Source: Pachypanchax playfairii (taxonomy: Eukaryota > Chordata > Actinopteri > Cyprinodontiformes > Aplocheilidae). From it: DNA of 64,000 nucleotides. The stretch's first letter is position 1. Each line of letters opens with the position of its first letter. Where the stretch lies: contig SSNP01000007.1 of NCBI GenBank assembly GCA_006937955.1, forward strand, positions 2,216,796-2,280,795, written 5' to 3'. A model generated the notes under the pieces. That model ran no database searches, was not told the origin of the DNA, and was given only the letters and a program-made list of their open reading frames with translations. Both the position numbers and the translations under genes were made by a program. Positions 50,207 to 61,110 of the stretch are shown in pieces.

Positions 50207-52150
50207 TGAAATAAAACTTCATGAATACTACAAAAGACAACAACTTTATGTGAGTAAGTACTTCAACTATCAGATGATCATGTTCATAAGAGTTTCAGGA
50301 AGTTGAGCAAAATAAGTGAAGCAGTTAAACTTTTTTAAACCTGAGCGTCACACAGCAGTTTCCTTCACATCTTTTCTATTAACTTTGGCAACAAAATATT
50401 TTGAAATCCAGATGTTTCTACTATCTGTGAGGCCGGTAAACCTCGTTGCACCCTGCCTGTGCTGCATGTGCATCATGTCTGACCTGTAAAGCTTTTCTCA
50501 GTTTCCAGGAAACATTTGAATTTACTCTCGCCCAAAGGTTTGAGTAGTAGCGTTAACAAATGATAAACTCGAGACAGAGCTGATTTTTCTGTCTGTGTTC
50601 AAGCAGCAGTGTCTTCTAAATGTTTCAAGATACAGTTAAACACCAAATATTCCCACAAAGCACAGTGTCATTTCTTCCTGAAACTATTTGCATTTTCTGT
50701 CTAAACAGAGACAGGAGTTGTAATCATTTAACCCTTCGAGAGAGACAACGTGCGTTAAAGCTGGAGGTTTTCCTGCACAGTTTTACCACTGACTGACTCA
50801 GTTTGTCATGAAAAACAACACTGGAGAGGAATAAACACGTATTAGAAGTGTCACTTTGAAATCTTGTCTGAAACATTCACTAAATCCAGAGTGGACAGAG
50901 TTTTATTGAAGCAGCCTGATCACAACATTAATGCTCCCAGGAACAACTACAACAGGAAGGAGGTGCATTAAATATTCTGCTTTCTGTTCTGGACCTCAGT
51001 CTGGTAGAATGTGTGATGTCTTTAGGAAATGATTCAGTTTTTAAAAGTGTTACTTAGTAAAACTTGAACACAAGCTGCTGTTGACTGATCGGATCTGCAG
51101 TGTTGCTTTATATCTGTGGACCAGCTGGTCTGAGAGACCTGCTTCTTGGGGTTGTAAATGAGCTAATTAATGCCCCAAATACTGCAACCATGTGACCAAG
51201 AACAGATAATAAGCTGGACGTTCTTGTTTGAACTGTAAAGATATGTGAGAATTATTAACAAAAGGAAAAATGAAAGCAAACACTGATGCACATTTTTAAA
51301 TGTTGTGTTATAAAAAGTAAAGATCTGCTGATATTTTGACATTTTGGTTTATTTGTATTTTATTTCCCTCCTCTGAGGAGAGACTTTGTGAATGCATAAA
51401 ATATGAAATCACGTTGATATTATTACCATGTTCTTACAATATGTCACCATCAGATCAACTGGATGTTTTATAACTGTGCTGTGGATGTTCCTTGATGCTT
51501 AAACACATCTTCAAGCTTTTCATTTTAGATTAAATATTAGCTGTTTTAAATATTCTCTTAACTAAATTTTAAAAAACTGGCTGTTTTGCTTTTTCACATT
51601 TTTTGTCATCAAGATGTTTTCAAGTTTAAGATTTATTCACAGGCGTATTTTGTGTGCAAACAGCAAGAAAATCTTTCAAAACTTTCTGCTTTATAGATCA
51701 AAATGTTATAAATTCATAATGAACAAGATTCAGAATAATCAGTTTCTTTCAGACGCGTCTTTTTATACACTGAGAAGGAAATCTTTGACTGTGGAAGCCA
51801 AAGAGACACTGCACTGATTTTACTTCTCACATCAAACAACCTGCACCAGATGTTTTATCGGAACTCGTCGATACACATCGATTGAAAACTCAGTCATTGT
51901 TGTGACTCGGTTGAGTCCACAGTTATTTCATCAGGTGGCAAATCCAGTTTTACCAATCAGAAAATATAATCTAAACAACCAAAACAAGATCTACTAAAAC
52001 AGGATTGTCTGTTTGAACTCTCCAACTATTAATAAGACTAAAACAATAGTAAAAGTTCAAAAATACCAAAATAATGATTTTTTTTTCTCAGTTACTCACA
52101 AATAAATTCACGAGATTATTGTTTTGTTATTTACATTTTTATTATTCAAT
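50207..52150. other. Non-coding AT-rich stretch
   Basis: No gene, repeat or structured element could be supported here. Confidence 0.5.
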
Positions 52151-52154
52151 AATC

Positions 52155-52380
52155 ATAATTGCAAGTTTATTCATCTCACAATGGAGAAATGCACTTCTGC
52201 ATTTAACCCATCCCGAGGGAGCAGGGAGCTGCCCGTGTCATGGCAACCGGGAGGCAGTTTGGGGTTCAGCATCTTGCCCAAAGATGCATTGACACATGGC
52301 TTGTTTGGGTTGGGGATCGAACCTCCAACCTCTCAATCCAAGGACAACCTCCCTCCCCTTTTGACCACGGCCGCCCCAAA
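52155..52380. repeat. SINE- or MITE-like interspersed fish repeat
   Basis: Phrases such as TTCTGCATTTAACCCATCCC, GGGAGCAGGGAGCTGCC, GGGGATCGAACCTCCAACCT and the CCACGGCCGCCCC end are familiar from an abundant teleost repeat. The boxed wording resembles tRNA-like B-box sequence (GATCGAACC), but no full tRNA fold was established. Open frames through it are incidental. Confidence 0.6.
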
Positions 52381-52850
52381 ACTACTTTCTCCTCAGGCAA
52401 CACTAAGCAATCCAAAAAAAAGGTGTCTTGATTCTGCTGTTTATAAAATGTCAGGATAGTTTAAACCTGCTCTGACTTGAATTTGGTCTTTTGTTGAACT
52501 AACATTCCGAAACCCAAAAGGTTTGATTTTCATATTGTTCATAAAAAGAAAAAAAGCTTGGAATTCTCATTACACAAGCTGCAGCCCGACTGCTGCAACT
52601 TAATTTATTAATAATGTTTTGATCTTCTGTGTGCTTGGAATGAAATTCAGTTCACCTAAAATACTTTGGTGCAGAAACAAACATTTCACAGAGGAATGTT
52701 GCTGTAGACCCGTAAGGAGATCTGGTTTAAGGAATTCTCCGGTTCTCTTATGGATGTATTGTTTTGACCCTGATTAGCATTTCTCGTCACTATTAAAGAG
52801 CTTCTCAAGTTGATTCTGAGATCTTCAAAAAGATAATGGGTCGACCTTAC

Positions 52851-52930
52851 ATGCAACACTTGAGCGATGACAGCCTTGATGCGGAGCTGTCTGTCCAGCA
52901 TGTACTCTTTTATTACACCGTCCACACTGA
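52851..52930 (-). other. Unassigned exon-like segment on the minus strand
   Basis: Read on the minus strand, a pyrimidine-rich acceptor (TTTCCTGTATGTTTCCAG) precedes 80 bases. These end at a strong donor, TTGCAT|GTAAGG. The segment encodes SVDGVIKEYMLDRQLRIKAV and then IAQVLH, with coding-like codon use (many C or G third positions). It sits inside an 84-codon open frame. I do not recognise the protein, and no neighbouring exon with a matching phase was found, so chance remains possible. Confidence 0.3.
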
Positions 52931-53788
52931 CTGGAAACATACAGGAAAAGGAAGAATACGTCTCTGTGAAGAAATCACTCTTTTTGTGTTTTATGTGGCT
53001 TTACAACTGAATGTGCAAGTGGCCCTGAGAGAAGAGGAGAGCAGAGAGAGCAGAAACGCAGCAGTGGTGCGTTTAAAGCCTCTCGGTTTGTTTCCTGAGG
53101 TGAAAAGTGAACGCACTCAATACCTCTATCAGAGCATTACATAAAGGAAAGAATACCTCAAGGTTAGACTGAGTTTTTCTAAAAGAATATGTGAGCCAGA
53201 GGATAAAAATATTTGCGTCAAAACCTGCCTTTTGAGACTCGGAGGTTATTCTTCATTCACATCCAACTTTCTTTTTCCTTTCACTTCTTTCTGTGACTCA
53301 AAGAAACTCCAATCAGTGGTTTACATCGCAGGCGCTGATAGATCCTCATTGTTTGTTTGAGGAAAGGAGGCTTCAGCAGTTGTCACAATCGCTTGATCGG
53401 CTTGTCCGCTGCTGTTCATGGGAGGTGTGTTTGTCCAAGTGGACGTGGGAGACACTTTGGATTTATCTGATCTTACAAGCCATCAGGTTGAGCAGAGCTT
53501 TGCTAAACATGACCTGAAGTGTGCCGGCCCCCGAGCAAACGCTGCTGTCACCTTGGTCAACCCGAGCTGTCATCTCTCAGAGAGACCCACAAGAGCTGAC
53601 AGCCATGGCGTTCCCAAAACAAATCACTGCTGCGTTTGGTAACACTCTGCGTCCCTGCGATTTAGCCCTCACAGAGACAAGAATGAGAGCGGCGGCTGCT
53701 AATGCTCCGGCTAATGTACTGCCTGAGTGAGCGTGTCTGCTTCCACCTCTGTGAATGTGTGTGCAGCAGGTTTGTGTTCCCAACAACT

Positions 53789-53815
53789 TGTATGTGTGTG
53801 TGTGTGTGTGTGTGT
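53789..53815. repeat. (GT)n microsatellite
   Basis: About 13 GT units. Confidence 0.92.
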
Positions 53816-53931
53816 TTCTGGCACCACCTTGCATAGGTTAACACAGAGATGTTGTCTCCCTCTGCGCTCTCTTCTCTGGGGCCTTTTCCTACATCCCTGT
53901 GTGAGTTCAGAGCGCCTTGCATATGAACACC

Positions 53932-53965
53932 CCCCCCCCCCCCCCCCCCCCCCCCNNNNNNNNNN
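53932..53965. other. Poly-C run ending in a 10-N assembly gap
   Basis: At least 24 C residues (about 53932-53955) precede ten Ns (53956-53965). The gap length is a placeholder. A (CA)n array follows at about 54003-54022. Confidence 0.97.
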
Positions 53966-54479
53966 ATATGTTACACTTTCTAACTGTCCTTTTTTTAATG
54001 AGCACACACACACACACACACATAAACACACGCGTGCACAAACAAGAACCTGTCAGAAAGACTTTATAAACAGATATTTGATCATTCAAGAAGCTTTTTT
54101 TAGACATCAATATGAAGTGGCTGAGGTGCGGTTTCTGTTGCTGCCATCATCTTTTCATGTTGCAGTCACTGAGAACACGTTCTTACCTCTGGCTCGTCTT
54201 TAAAAATTGTTGTGGTTAAATTAGCTTCTTCTGTCCTTTGTGCATTCAAGGAAAATCATTTATCTATAAACCATATTACCAGCGAATCCTCCTCAGGTTG
54301 CAGTATTAAATTCATCATAGAGACTTTGATTTTGTCATTCTTTAATTCTACATTTCTACCACTTTGCATTTTAATACAGAATTTAAAAATAATCCCATGT
54401 ATTTATAGCTTTCAGAGAATATTTTTGTATATTTCATCCCAAGTTGATTGCTTGCGTGTATGTTTTTATTTGCCTGCAG

Positions 54480-54514
54480 ATGTTTGAAGGAGAGGCTTTT
54501 GTTCAGCTACACAG
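54480..54514 (+). promoter_or_regulatory. zbtb46: zbtb46 5' UTR part of the start exon, with uORF
   Basis: Acceptor TTTGCCTGCAG ends at 54479, so this 35-base leader is spliced to an upstream non-coding exon. Its first three bases are ATG. That uORF encodes 12 residues and stops at TGA 54516-54518, overlapping the main ATG at 54515-54517 as ATGA. This arrangement could allow reinitiation or dampen translation. Confidence 0.7.
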
Positions 54515-54700
54515 ATGAACAACAGGAAGGAGGACATGGAGATCTCATCTCACTACCGTCAGCTCCTCAGAGAGCTCAATGAGCAGAGGCAGCACGGCAT
54601 CCTCTGTGACGCCTGTGTCATTGTGGACGGAAAGATCTTCAAGGCCCATAAGAACGTCCTTCTGGGCTCCTCACGCTACTTCAAAACTCTTTACTGCCAG
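54515..54700 (+). CDS. zbtb46: zbtb46 first coding exon
   Basis: 62 codons ending TLYCQ at donor GTAATA (54701). Covers the first half of the BTB domain, including the LCDACVIVDGKIFKAHKNVL core. The ATG is chosen because MNNRKEDMEI matches the vertebrate N-terminus. Confidence 0.95.
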
Positions 54701-55737
54701 GTAATAAGCTTCACTTGTGAGGGCAGTTCAGGAGATCTAATGGTGAATTAGTCTTTTCTTTTCTGAATGAGCAGAACAAACAAGTACGTTTTCTGTCATC
54801 CTGCAGGTTAAAAAAGGGGCCGAGCCTCACCATCAGACTACTGTCACTCATCTGGACATTGTCACAGCGACCGGTTTCAAAGCCATCCTGGATTTCATGT
54901 ATTCAGCACACCTCGCCCTCACCAGTAAGAACGTGATCGAGGTCATGTCTGCTGCCAGCTACCTACAGATGACGGACATTGTCCAGGCGTGCCACAGTTT
55001 CATCAAGGCTGCGCTGGACATCAGCATTCGCTCTGAGATGGCCGATGAGCTGGCTGACTTTGAAATGGGAGCGGTTGCCGCCGGTTTAGGAGGAGGTGGA
55101 GGAGTTGGTGGTGGTGGAGGAGGAGTGGGCATAACAGGAGCAGGGGCTGTCCCAGGAGCAGGTTTGGGAGGAGGTGGGATAGTCGGCATAGCCTCTGAAG
55201 CCTTAGCCTCCATCATTTCTGGTCGCAGCACCTCCCCCTGGCTGGCACGCCGAACAAGCCCTGCCAACTCTTCTGGGGATTCAGCCATTGCTAGTTGCCA
55301 CGAGGGAGGTAGCACCTATGGAAAGGAGGACCAAGAACCCCCCAAAAGTCACGAGAGCCAGGAAGAAGCTTGCCATGACTCTCAGCCTGCCTGGCCACAT
55401 GACTATAGGCCTGTCAATGTCAAAGAAGAACAGGTTTCCCCTGCTTCCTCTTCTCATCCAAGGGACACTCCAAAAGGGGCAACCCAAAACCAGGTGGAAC
55501 AAGGGGCTGGAGGAGCTAGTGGAGGAGCTGGAGAAGGACCATGGCAACCTCTGTCAGGGTCTGGACGGAGGAAGAACAGAAAGAACAAGGACACGGTCAG
55601 ACATATTACCCAACAGGCTGAGCGGACGTGGGATCGGCAGAGAGACAGGGAGAGGGACAGGGACAGTAGGCCCGGATCTCCTCTTCCTTCCATGCTGGGT
55701 GTTGCTGGATGGAACTACAATGGACAGGACATCCCAG
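54515..55737 (+). CDS. zbtb46: ZBTB46, N-terminal part (BTB domain and linker), incomplete
   Basis: ZBTB46 is a nuclear BTB zinc-finger transcription factor, known in mammals for expression in classical dendritic cells and endothelium. Two coding exons are present: 54515-54700 and 54807-55737. They give 372 residues plus one base of the next codon. Residues 1-62 (MNNRKEDMEISSHYRQLLRE to YFKTLYCQ) and the following segment to about residue 135 form the BTB/POZ dimerisation domain. After it come a Gly-rich stretch (about 150-189), the conserved GRSTSPWLARRTSPANSSGD segment and a sumoylation-type VKEEQVSP motif near 267-274. The basic RRKNRKNKDTVRHITQQ segment and an Arg/Asp repeat follow. The match to vertebrate ZBTB46 is clear. 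The C2H2 zinc-finger exons are absent up to 64000 and must lie further right. Confidence 0.96.
54807..55737 (+). CDS. zbtb46: zbtb46 second coding exon
   Basis: Acceptor CCTGCAG ending at 54806; donor GTAGGA from 55738, leaving one base of a split glycine codon. It continues the BTB domain (THLDIVTATGFKAILDFMYS) after a 106-bp intron and carries the linker with Gly-rich, VKEE and RRKNRKNK segments. The intron inside the BTB domain is very short compared with its neighbours. Confidence 0.94.
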
Positions 55738-58700
55738 GTAGGACTGAAAGACTCTGTTCATTCTCTCTGTTTTTGGAAAGTCATTACAAAAAAAGCTGTT
55801 TGTAACTTTGATTTGAAGACTATGAAGAGGAGTTTCAGCAGTTTTTTTAGTGATTGAATGCTATTAGTTAGTTGTCTTGTAATGCAATTACTGAATGAGT
55901 GGTGCGATTTAAGGATTAAGTTAGATAATTGGGTGAGACCATCGTATCAACATCTAACTGTGGCTAAATCTAATTCATCTTTAAAAAGACTGGGTTTAAC
56001 CTACTGGTCAGCACCTGGGAGTAATCATCCTGCTCTGTTGACTATTTTTGGACTCGTGGGCATTAGAATTTCCTGTACTGTAGTCCGTAATACATCAAGA
56101 ATAGCTCGGTACAAGTCAGCCATCTGCACAGTTTGCTCCAAGAAATTGACCTCTTTTCCTCCTCTGGGGTTGAGATTAGTGAGCTTATACACTAACGTGT
56201 TAGGCCTAAGATGATTATCTCAAATCTTGAAGGTGTGAGGTGAAGCCTGGGTAAATGCGGATGGATAATACAATCCTCTCTTCACTGCAGTTTATGTAAG
56301 CTGCACTCCCACATAGTCAAGCAAATGCAAACACAAACACTCGTGAATGCATATTTATTTTGAGATTTCTCTCTTGATCCTTAGCCTTGCAGGAGTATTT
56401 AGTGAATTTCTTTACTCTAAAACTTCTCCGTGACAAACTTACCTGTGTGTGTTTGTGTGTCTTTGTGTATGTTGTGGGCCCCAAGGCGTCAATAGGTAGA
56501 TTATTAAAAGTAAGAGAAGCTAATCCTGGGCGCATTAAGGGAGTTGGCTGTGAAATGGGCACACACGTCGTGCAGTGAAAGAAAACAGGATAATTGAATT
56601 GACCTGGGTCACTGCACGGATTACCAGTGCGTCCTCGCCATCTCAAGCTCCTCCCCTTCTCCCTCTCTTGGGTTTTAGGAAAAGACCTTCTGGAAAGGGC
56701 GAGAAGAGGGAAAAGAAAGAGTGATAGATTGGAGGGGCAATTAGAGAGAACAGAAACACAGAGGGAAAATGAGGAAATAAGAAGTGAACCCTTTTAGGCT
56801 CATCAACTTCACGTGTCCTCAGTCCCAGATTTTATGACCTGCAGTCAGACCTTATTACTGTGCCTGAGTACATCTTGTCTCAAGCGTCAGAGAATCACAC
56901 ACTCTCATGCATAACACATACACCTGCTAACTAAATGGCACTTTCAAGCCGTTTTGGGTTGTTCTGGTGGAGAGTTAGAGTCTGGCTGTGGTGAAGCAGC
57001 TTTCAGAGGGATGTTTGCTCACGTAAAGGTTAAAGGAAGTTTAGAGTTGCTGCAAGTGTAAACTCATCTGGCATTTGCCAAAAGACAACCGTTCATTCTG
57101 GTATTCTGTTTGGTTTTAGAAAACAGGATCAAAAGATTAAAGCCAAATGAGACTTTTTCAGAAGGTCGAACTTGATGTTTAACAGTAAATCATCATGTTT
57201 CCAGTTGAAGTTTACGAGTTGTAATATAACAAAGGACAGTGGTGCTTTATAAAAGTTTGCCGAGTCGACTTAATGAACAGGTGAAGTGGGTGATTGTTGG
57301 TTTGTACTGGAAGTATTCAGCTCTTTCACATTTTAAAGTCGATTAGATCTATAAGTTTAATGCACCGAGGGTCAGAGGTACATGCAACTCAACCGACTCT
57401 GGTGGGTTTATGAGAGTTAGTGTTCTTAAGTCTCCTTAAGATTAGGATTTTGTCACCCGCAGTCAGTGATCTGAGTTTGATGCACATGCGCGTGGAATTA
57501 CCAAAAAAATAAGGATGTGAATAAAACTCAGAAAAGAACATTTCAACTTGTAGTTTTAAAAAAATTACTTAGCTAAAAAAATAAGCTGTTGAAAAATGTT
57601 TGTTTTCTTTTGTAATAATGAAATAATGAAAAATAAAAACTTATTAACAACCAGAAGGATCCAGAAATCTAGAAAATGTAAAAACATTTCAGATTATTTC
57701 ATGACTGTGTAAGATCTGATATTGATCAAGGTCCAAATCAGTAATGATGGTCTCTTCATTGGTTTTGATGGTGTGTAAATATTAACATATTTAAATTAAG
57801 CAGCTCTCAGCCAAAAAAACAACAACATCTACACACTTTAAAGGCTGCAACCTCTTTTTTAAATAAAAGATTCACTTGATTTATTCATTATCAATGTTTG
57901 GTGGTTGGTAACTTCTGAGTAACAATTATACGATTATAACAATTACAAAACTGTTCCTTTTTCAGGAATCAATCTGCAGACCCATTTTACACCAAGTTCA
58001 TTAACAGTTTATGTTCTAGAAATAATGAGACATACTGTAGACTGGAATAATTTAATGAGATGAAATCCTGCAGCTTTGTTCTTTCGTTGGGTTCCAACTC
58101 AACGGGATACTCTGTGGTAACAAAATTACTTCAGTTTATGGCAACTTGTGTGGCAAAGTTATGTCACCAAAACCACCGTGTAAAAGTCTAAATCACTAGA
58201 TGGATTGTAATTTTCTGAATGTTTACTCTCTGACACTCACCGAGTCGTGGCCCCAGGCATTTTAACCACCTCAGCTGTCTCTGGTTGATGAGGAGGAGCT
58301 CCCTGCAGGAGGACAGCGCTCCTTCTAACATACTAAGGAAGATCATCTCAACTGTTCGACCTCGTTCGTTTGGTCATGATCCAAATCTCATGACTGTCGT
58401 GAAGGTCAGAATGTAAACAGTAAACTAAGAGCTTTGCCTTTCAGCTCAGCTTCAATCACAGTGACAGACAGACACAATGTCTTCATCCATGTCTGTCGGT
58501 TGATCTCCCACTGCCATCACTCATGAGCAAGGCAGAGGCAGCTCCCAGTCTGCTTAAAAACAAGTCAGATCCTGTTCTTTGAGGCTGATCTAGTGAAACA
58601 GGCTGACTTGGTTAGAATTAAAGGTGGTAAAGACGATTTTGCCCCGAATGAGAAGCTCAACGGCTGTTTGTCGTTTTTCGAATAGTGCGCATGCGTTGTA

Positions 58701-61058
58701 GCCCCCCCGGCAGTTTAACTAAATGTAACTAGCTTTTTATCGTAATTATACCTGTTCCAGTATTCAAAGATGGGTGTGCTTTTGGTTGGGCGGGACAGTT
58801 TCAGAGAAGTTTGTGATTGAAAAGTTGTTCCATCAAATCCAGTTGTTAGTTTTTATGAAAGGCTCTGGTAGATATGAAGAAGGAAGGGCACCTTCAGTCT
58901 AAGATTATCTTAATTGCTTCATTCCTTATTGATGAGAAGTGCCCCCCCCCCTTCACCCCGCCACCCCCCACCCCTCATTCATCTGTAATCAGTGTTCATG
59001 CATTGCCATTTGAAATGTCCGTGTAACACACGACGCAGAAAGTGGAAGAGCTCAGCTCACCGGCTTCAAAACATCTGTATATAAAAATGTGTTGACCTAA
59101 ACAGCTGCAGGAATTAGGTTTATTTCTTTTCAGCTCTTCCTTTTCAAACATCTGCTGTTCTCATTGGGTGTCATTACTAAGGCCACGGCAGCCTTTTCTC
59201 TTGTTGTTTGATGCTTGAAATCTTCAGATTTCTAAAGCTCACCTCGTCTGCCGACACAGACGTGAAGCAGGAAAGACATCAGTATGTACTTTTTTTCTCC
59301 ACCGTACATCATTGGAGGTGACAGATTTTGAGGAATAGAGTTTTAAATAGGCTGTGCCTTTCTCTGTTTTTTTTCTGTAACCTTTAAATAATGACCTAAA
59401 ATTATTTTTAGTTTGGCCCCCGCTGCTTTAAAACTTAAATAAAAAACGCATTTCTGCAAATAAAAGATGAACTTTTTATGTTTTTACACGTCATCAGTCA
59501 GAATGCGCTTTAGAAAAATCTGAATATCGATGTTTGTTGTTTAACAGTTCTGTATATTCTACTTAAAGTAAAAAAAAAAACATTAATTATTCACCTGGTT
59601 AATTAACTGTGTTCGGTATTAATTCATGTATATTTACTGTTCTCTCCTTAAAGATCAGTCATTTTTAGACAGAGTAATTTTTCACAATGTATCAAATATA
59701 TAGAAAAAATGCCAAAATTACTCTTTCTAAAAAGTTTAAATAATGAAAATGTTACATAAAATGTTTGTCTTCAATAATATTCAGACACTAAAGTCCAAAT
59801 TTACCTGACAGATTATATTTTTGTGAAATGTTGAAGTCTTCTGTTATAGTTTTCTCTCTATCAGATAGTTTCACTTCACTTTTTACATCTCTTATATTAA
59901 TTGTTTGGTTTTACTGGTGGTTGTAGGAATATTGATTAATCTATCGCTCAAAGAAGGAACTTATAAGTCTAAACTTATTTAAAACAAGAATGAATTAAAA
60001 CAACCAGTTGGGTCAGTAAATTACATCATTTATTTTGACTTTGTAGATTTTACATCTCATATTGCTCCGTTGTGAATCCCAGGCTTCACCTTGGCTCATT
60101 TGAGAAATATTGAACATTCCTGGAAATTCTGATCCTGTAAACCACATTTTTCCATCATTCATTGTCTAAATAACAATGAAATCCTTTTCTTCTCTATTTT
60201 TAGTAATCTGTTGACTATTTTTAACACAAAGCTCGACTTCACCTGCTCACATCTCAAACATAAGCAACAACAGCACTGCTGTTTTTGTCCTATTTTACTA
60301 GAAGTAATAAATTGGCCAATAATTGTGCTGAATGTATGATACATACTTTTTTGACACACCCTTCCTTAAAAATGTGTTTTTTTTATTTCCAGTATGAATA
60401 TATCAAGAATTTAAGTTTGTAAACCCTGAAAGTGATGAATACGGACAGAAATGATCCACTAAATCTTGCTCACAGAGTCACACTGGTTATAGTTTAACTG
60501 CACTGGCAGAGAAGATTTGATATTGTTTAGGTGCAACACCCACTCAGCTCTGCTGCTCAAGTCACAAATACATTTTCCCTCCAAATGTGGCTCAGTTTTA
60601 AGGGAAATAAACAAACTTTCCTATAGCAAAAGATTTATTATATAAGATTTATTGACAAGAAATAATCCACCATCATCATATAATCACATGTGAATACAGA
60701 TTAGCATGTACATGTGTTTAATGATAAGAGCAGCACATCAAAGTGAAGATTTATTAGTATTTAAAAACAATCTGTTATTTAATATGTCAAAGTCACTCTC
60801 TGTTACTTTTTTTTTGCACTCGGAGTTTTCCCTAATATATTTATGAGATTGCCAGTTCTTTTTAAGGTTTATTGTCATTTTGGAGGAAATAATTTTTTTC
60901 TAGAAAGTCCTACTGAGTGAAAACACAAGTTAACAATTGATTTCTTCTCTTGTGCTGTTATTCTTGGGGCAAACACCAGCTTGATCTGTATCCCACATAA
61001 TAACAGCACTGAAAATACTTTTTGTTTGTGTTGTTTGCTGGTATTAAAGCACACACAC

Positions 61059-61110
<52 letters not shown>

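Noticed and set aside
54959..55315. 118-codon Pro-rich minus-strand frame
   Set aside because: It is the antisense of the Gly-rich zbtb46 segment.
55288..55857. 189-codon + frame overlapping zbtb46
   Set aside because: It is an alternative frame within the zbtb46 exon and runs past its splice donor; the residues match no family.
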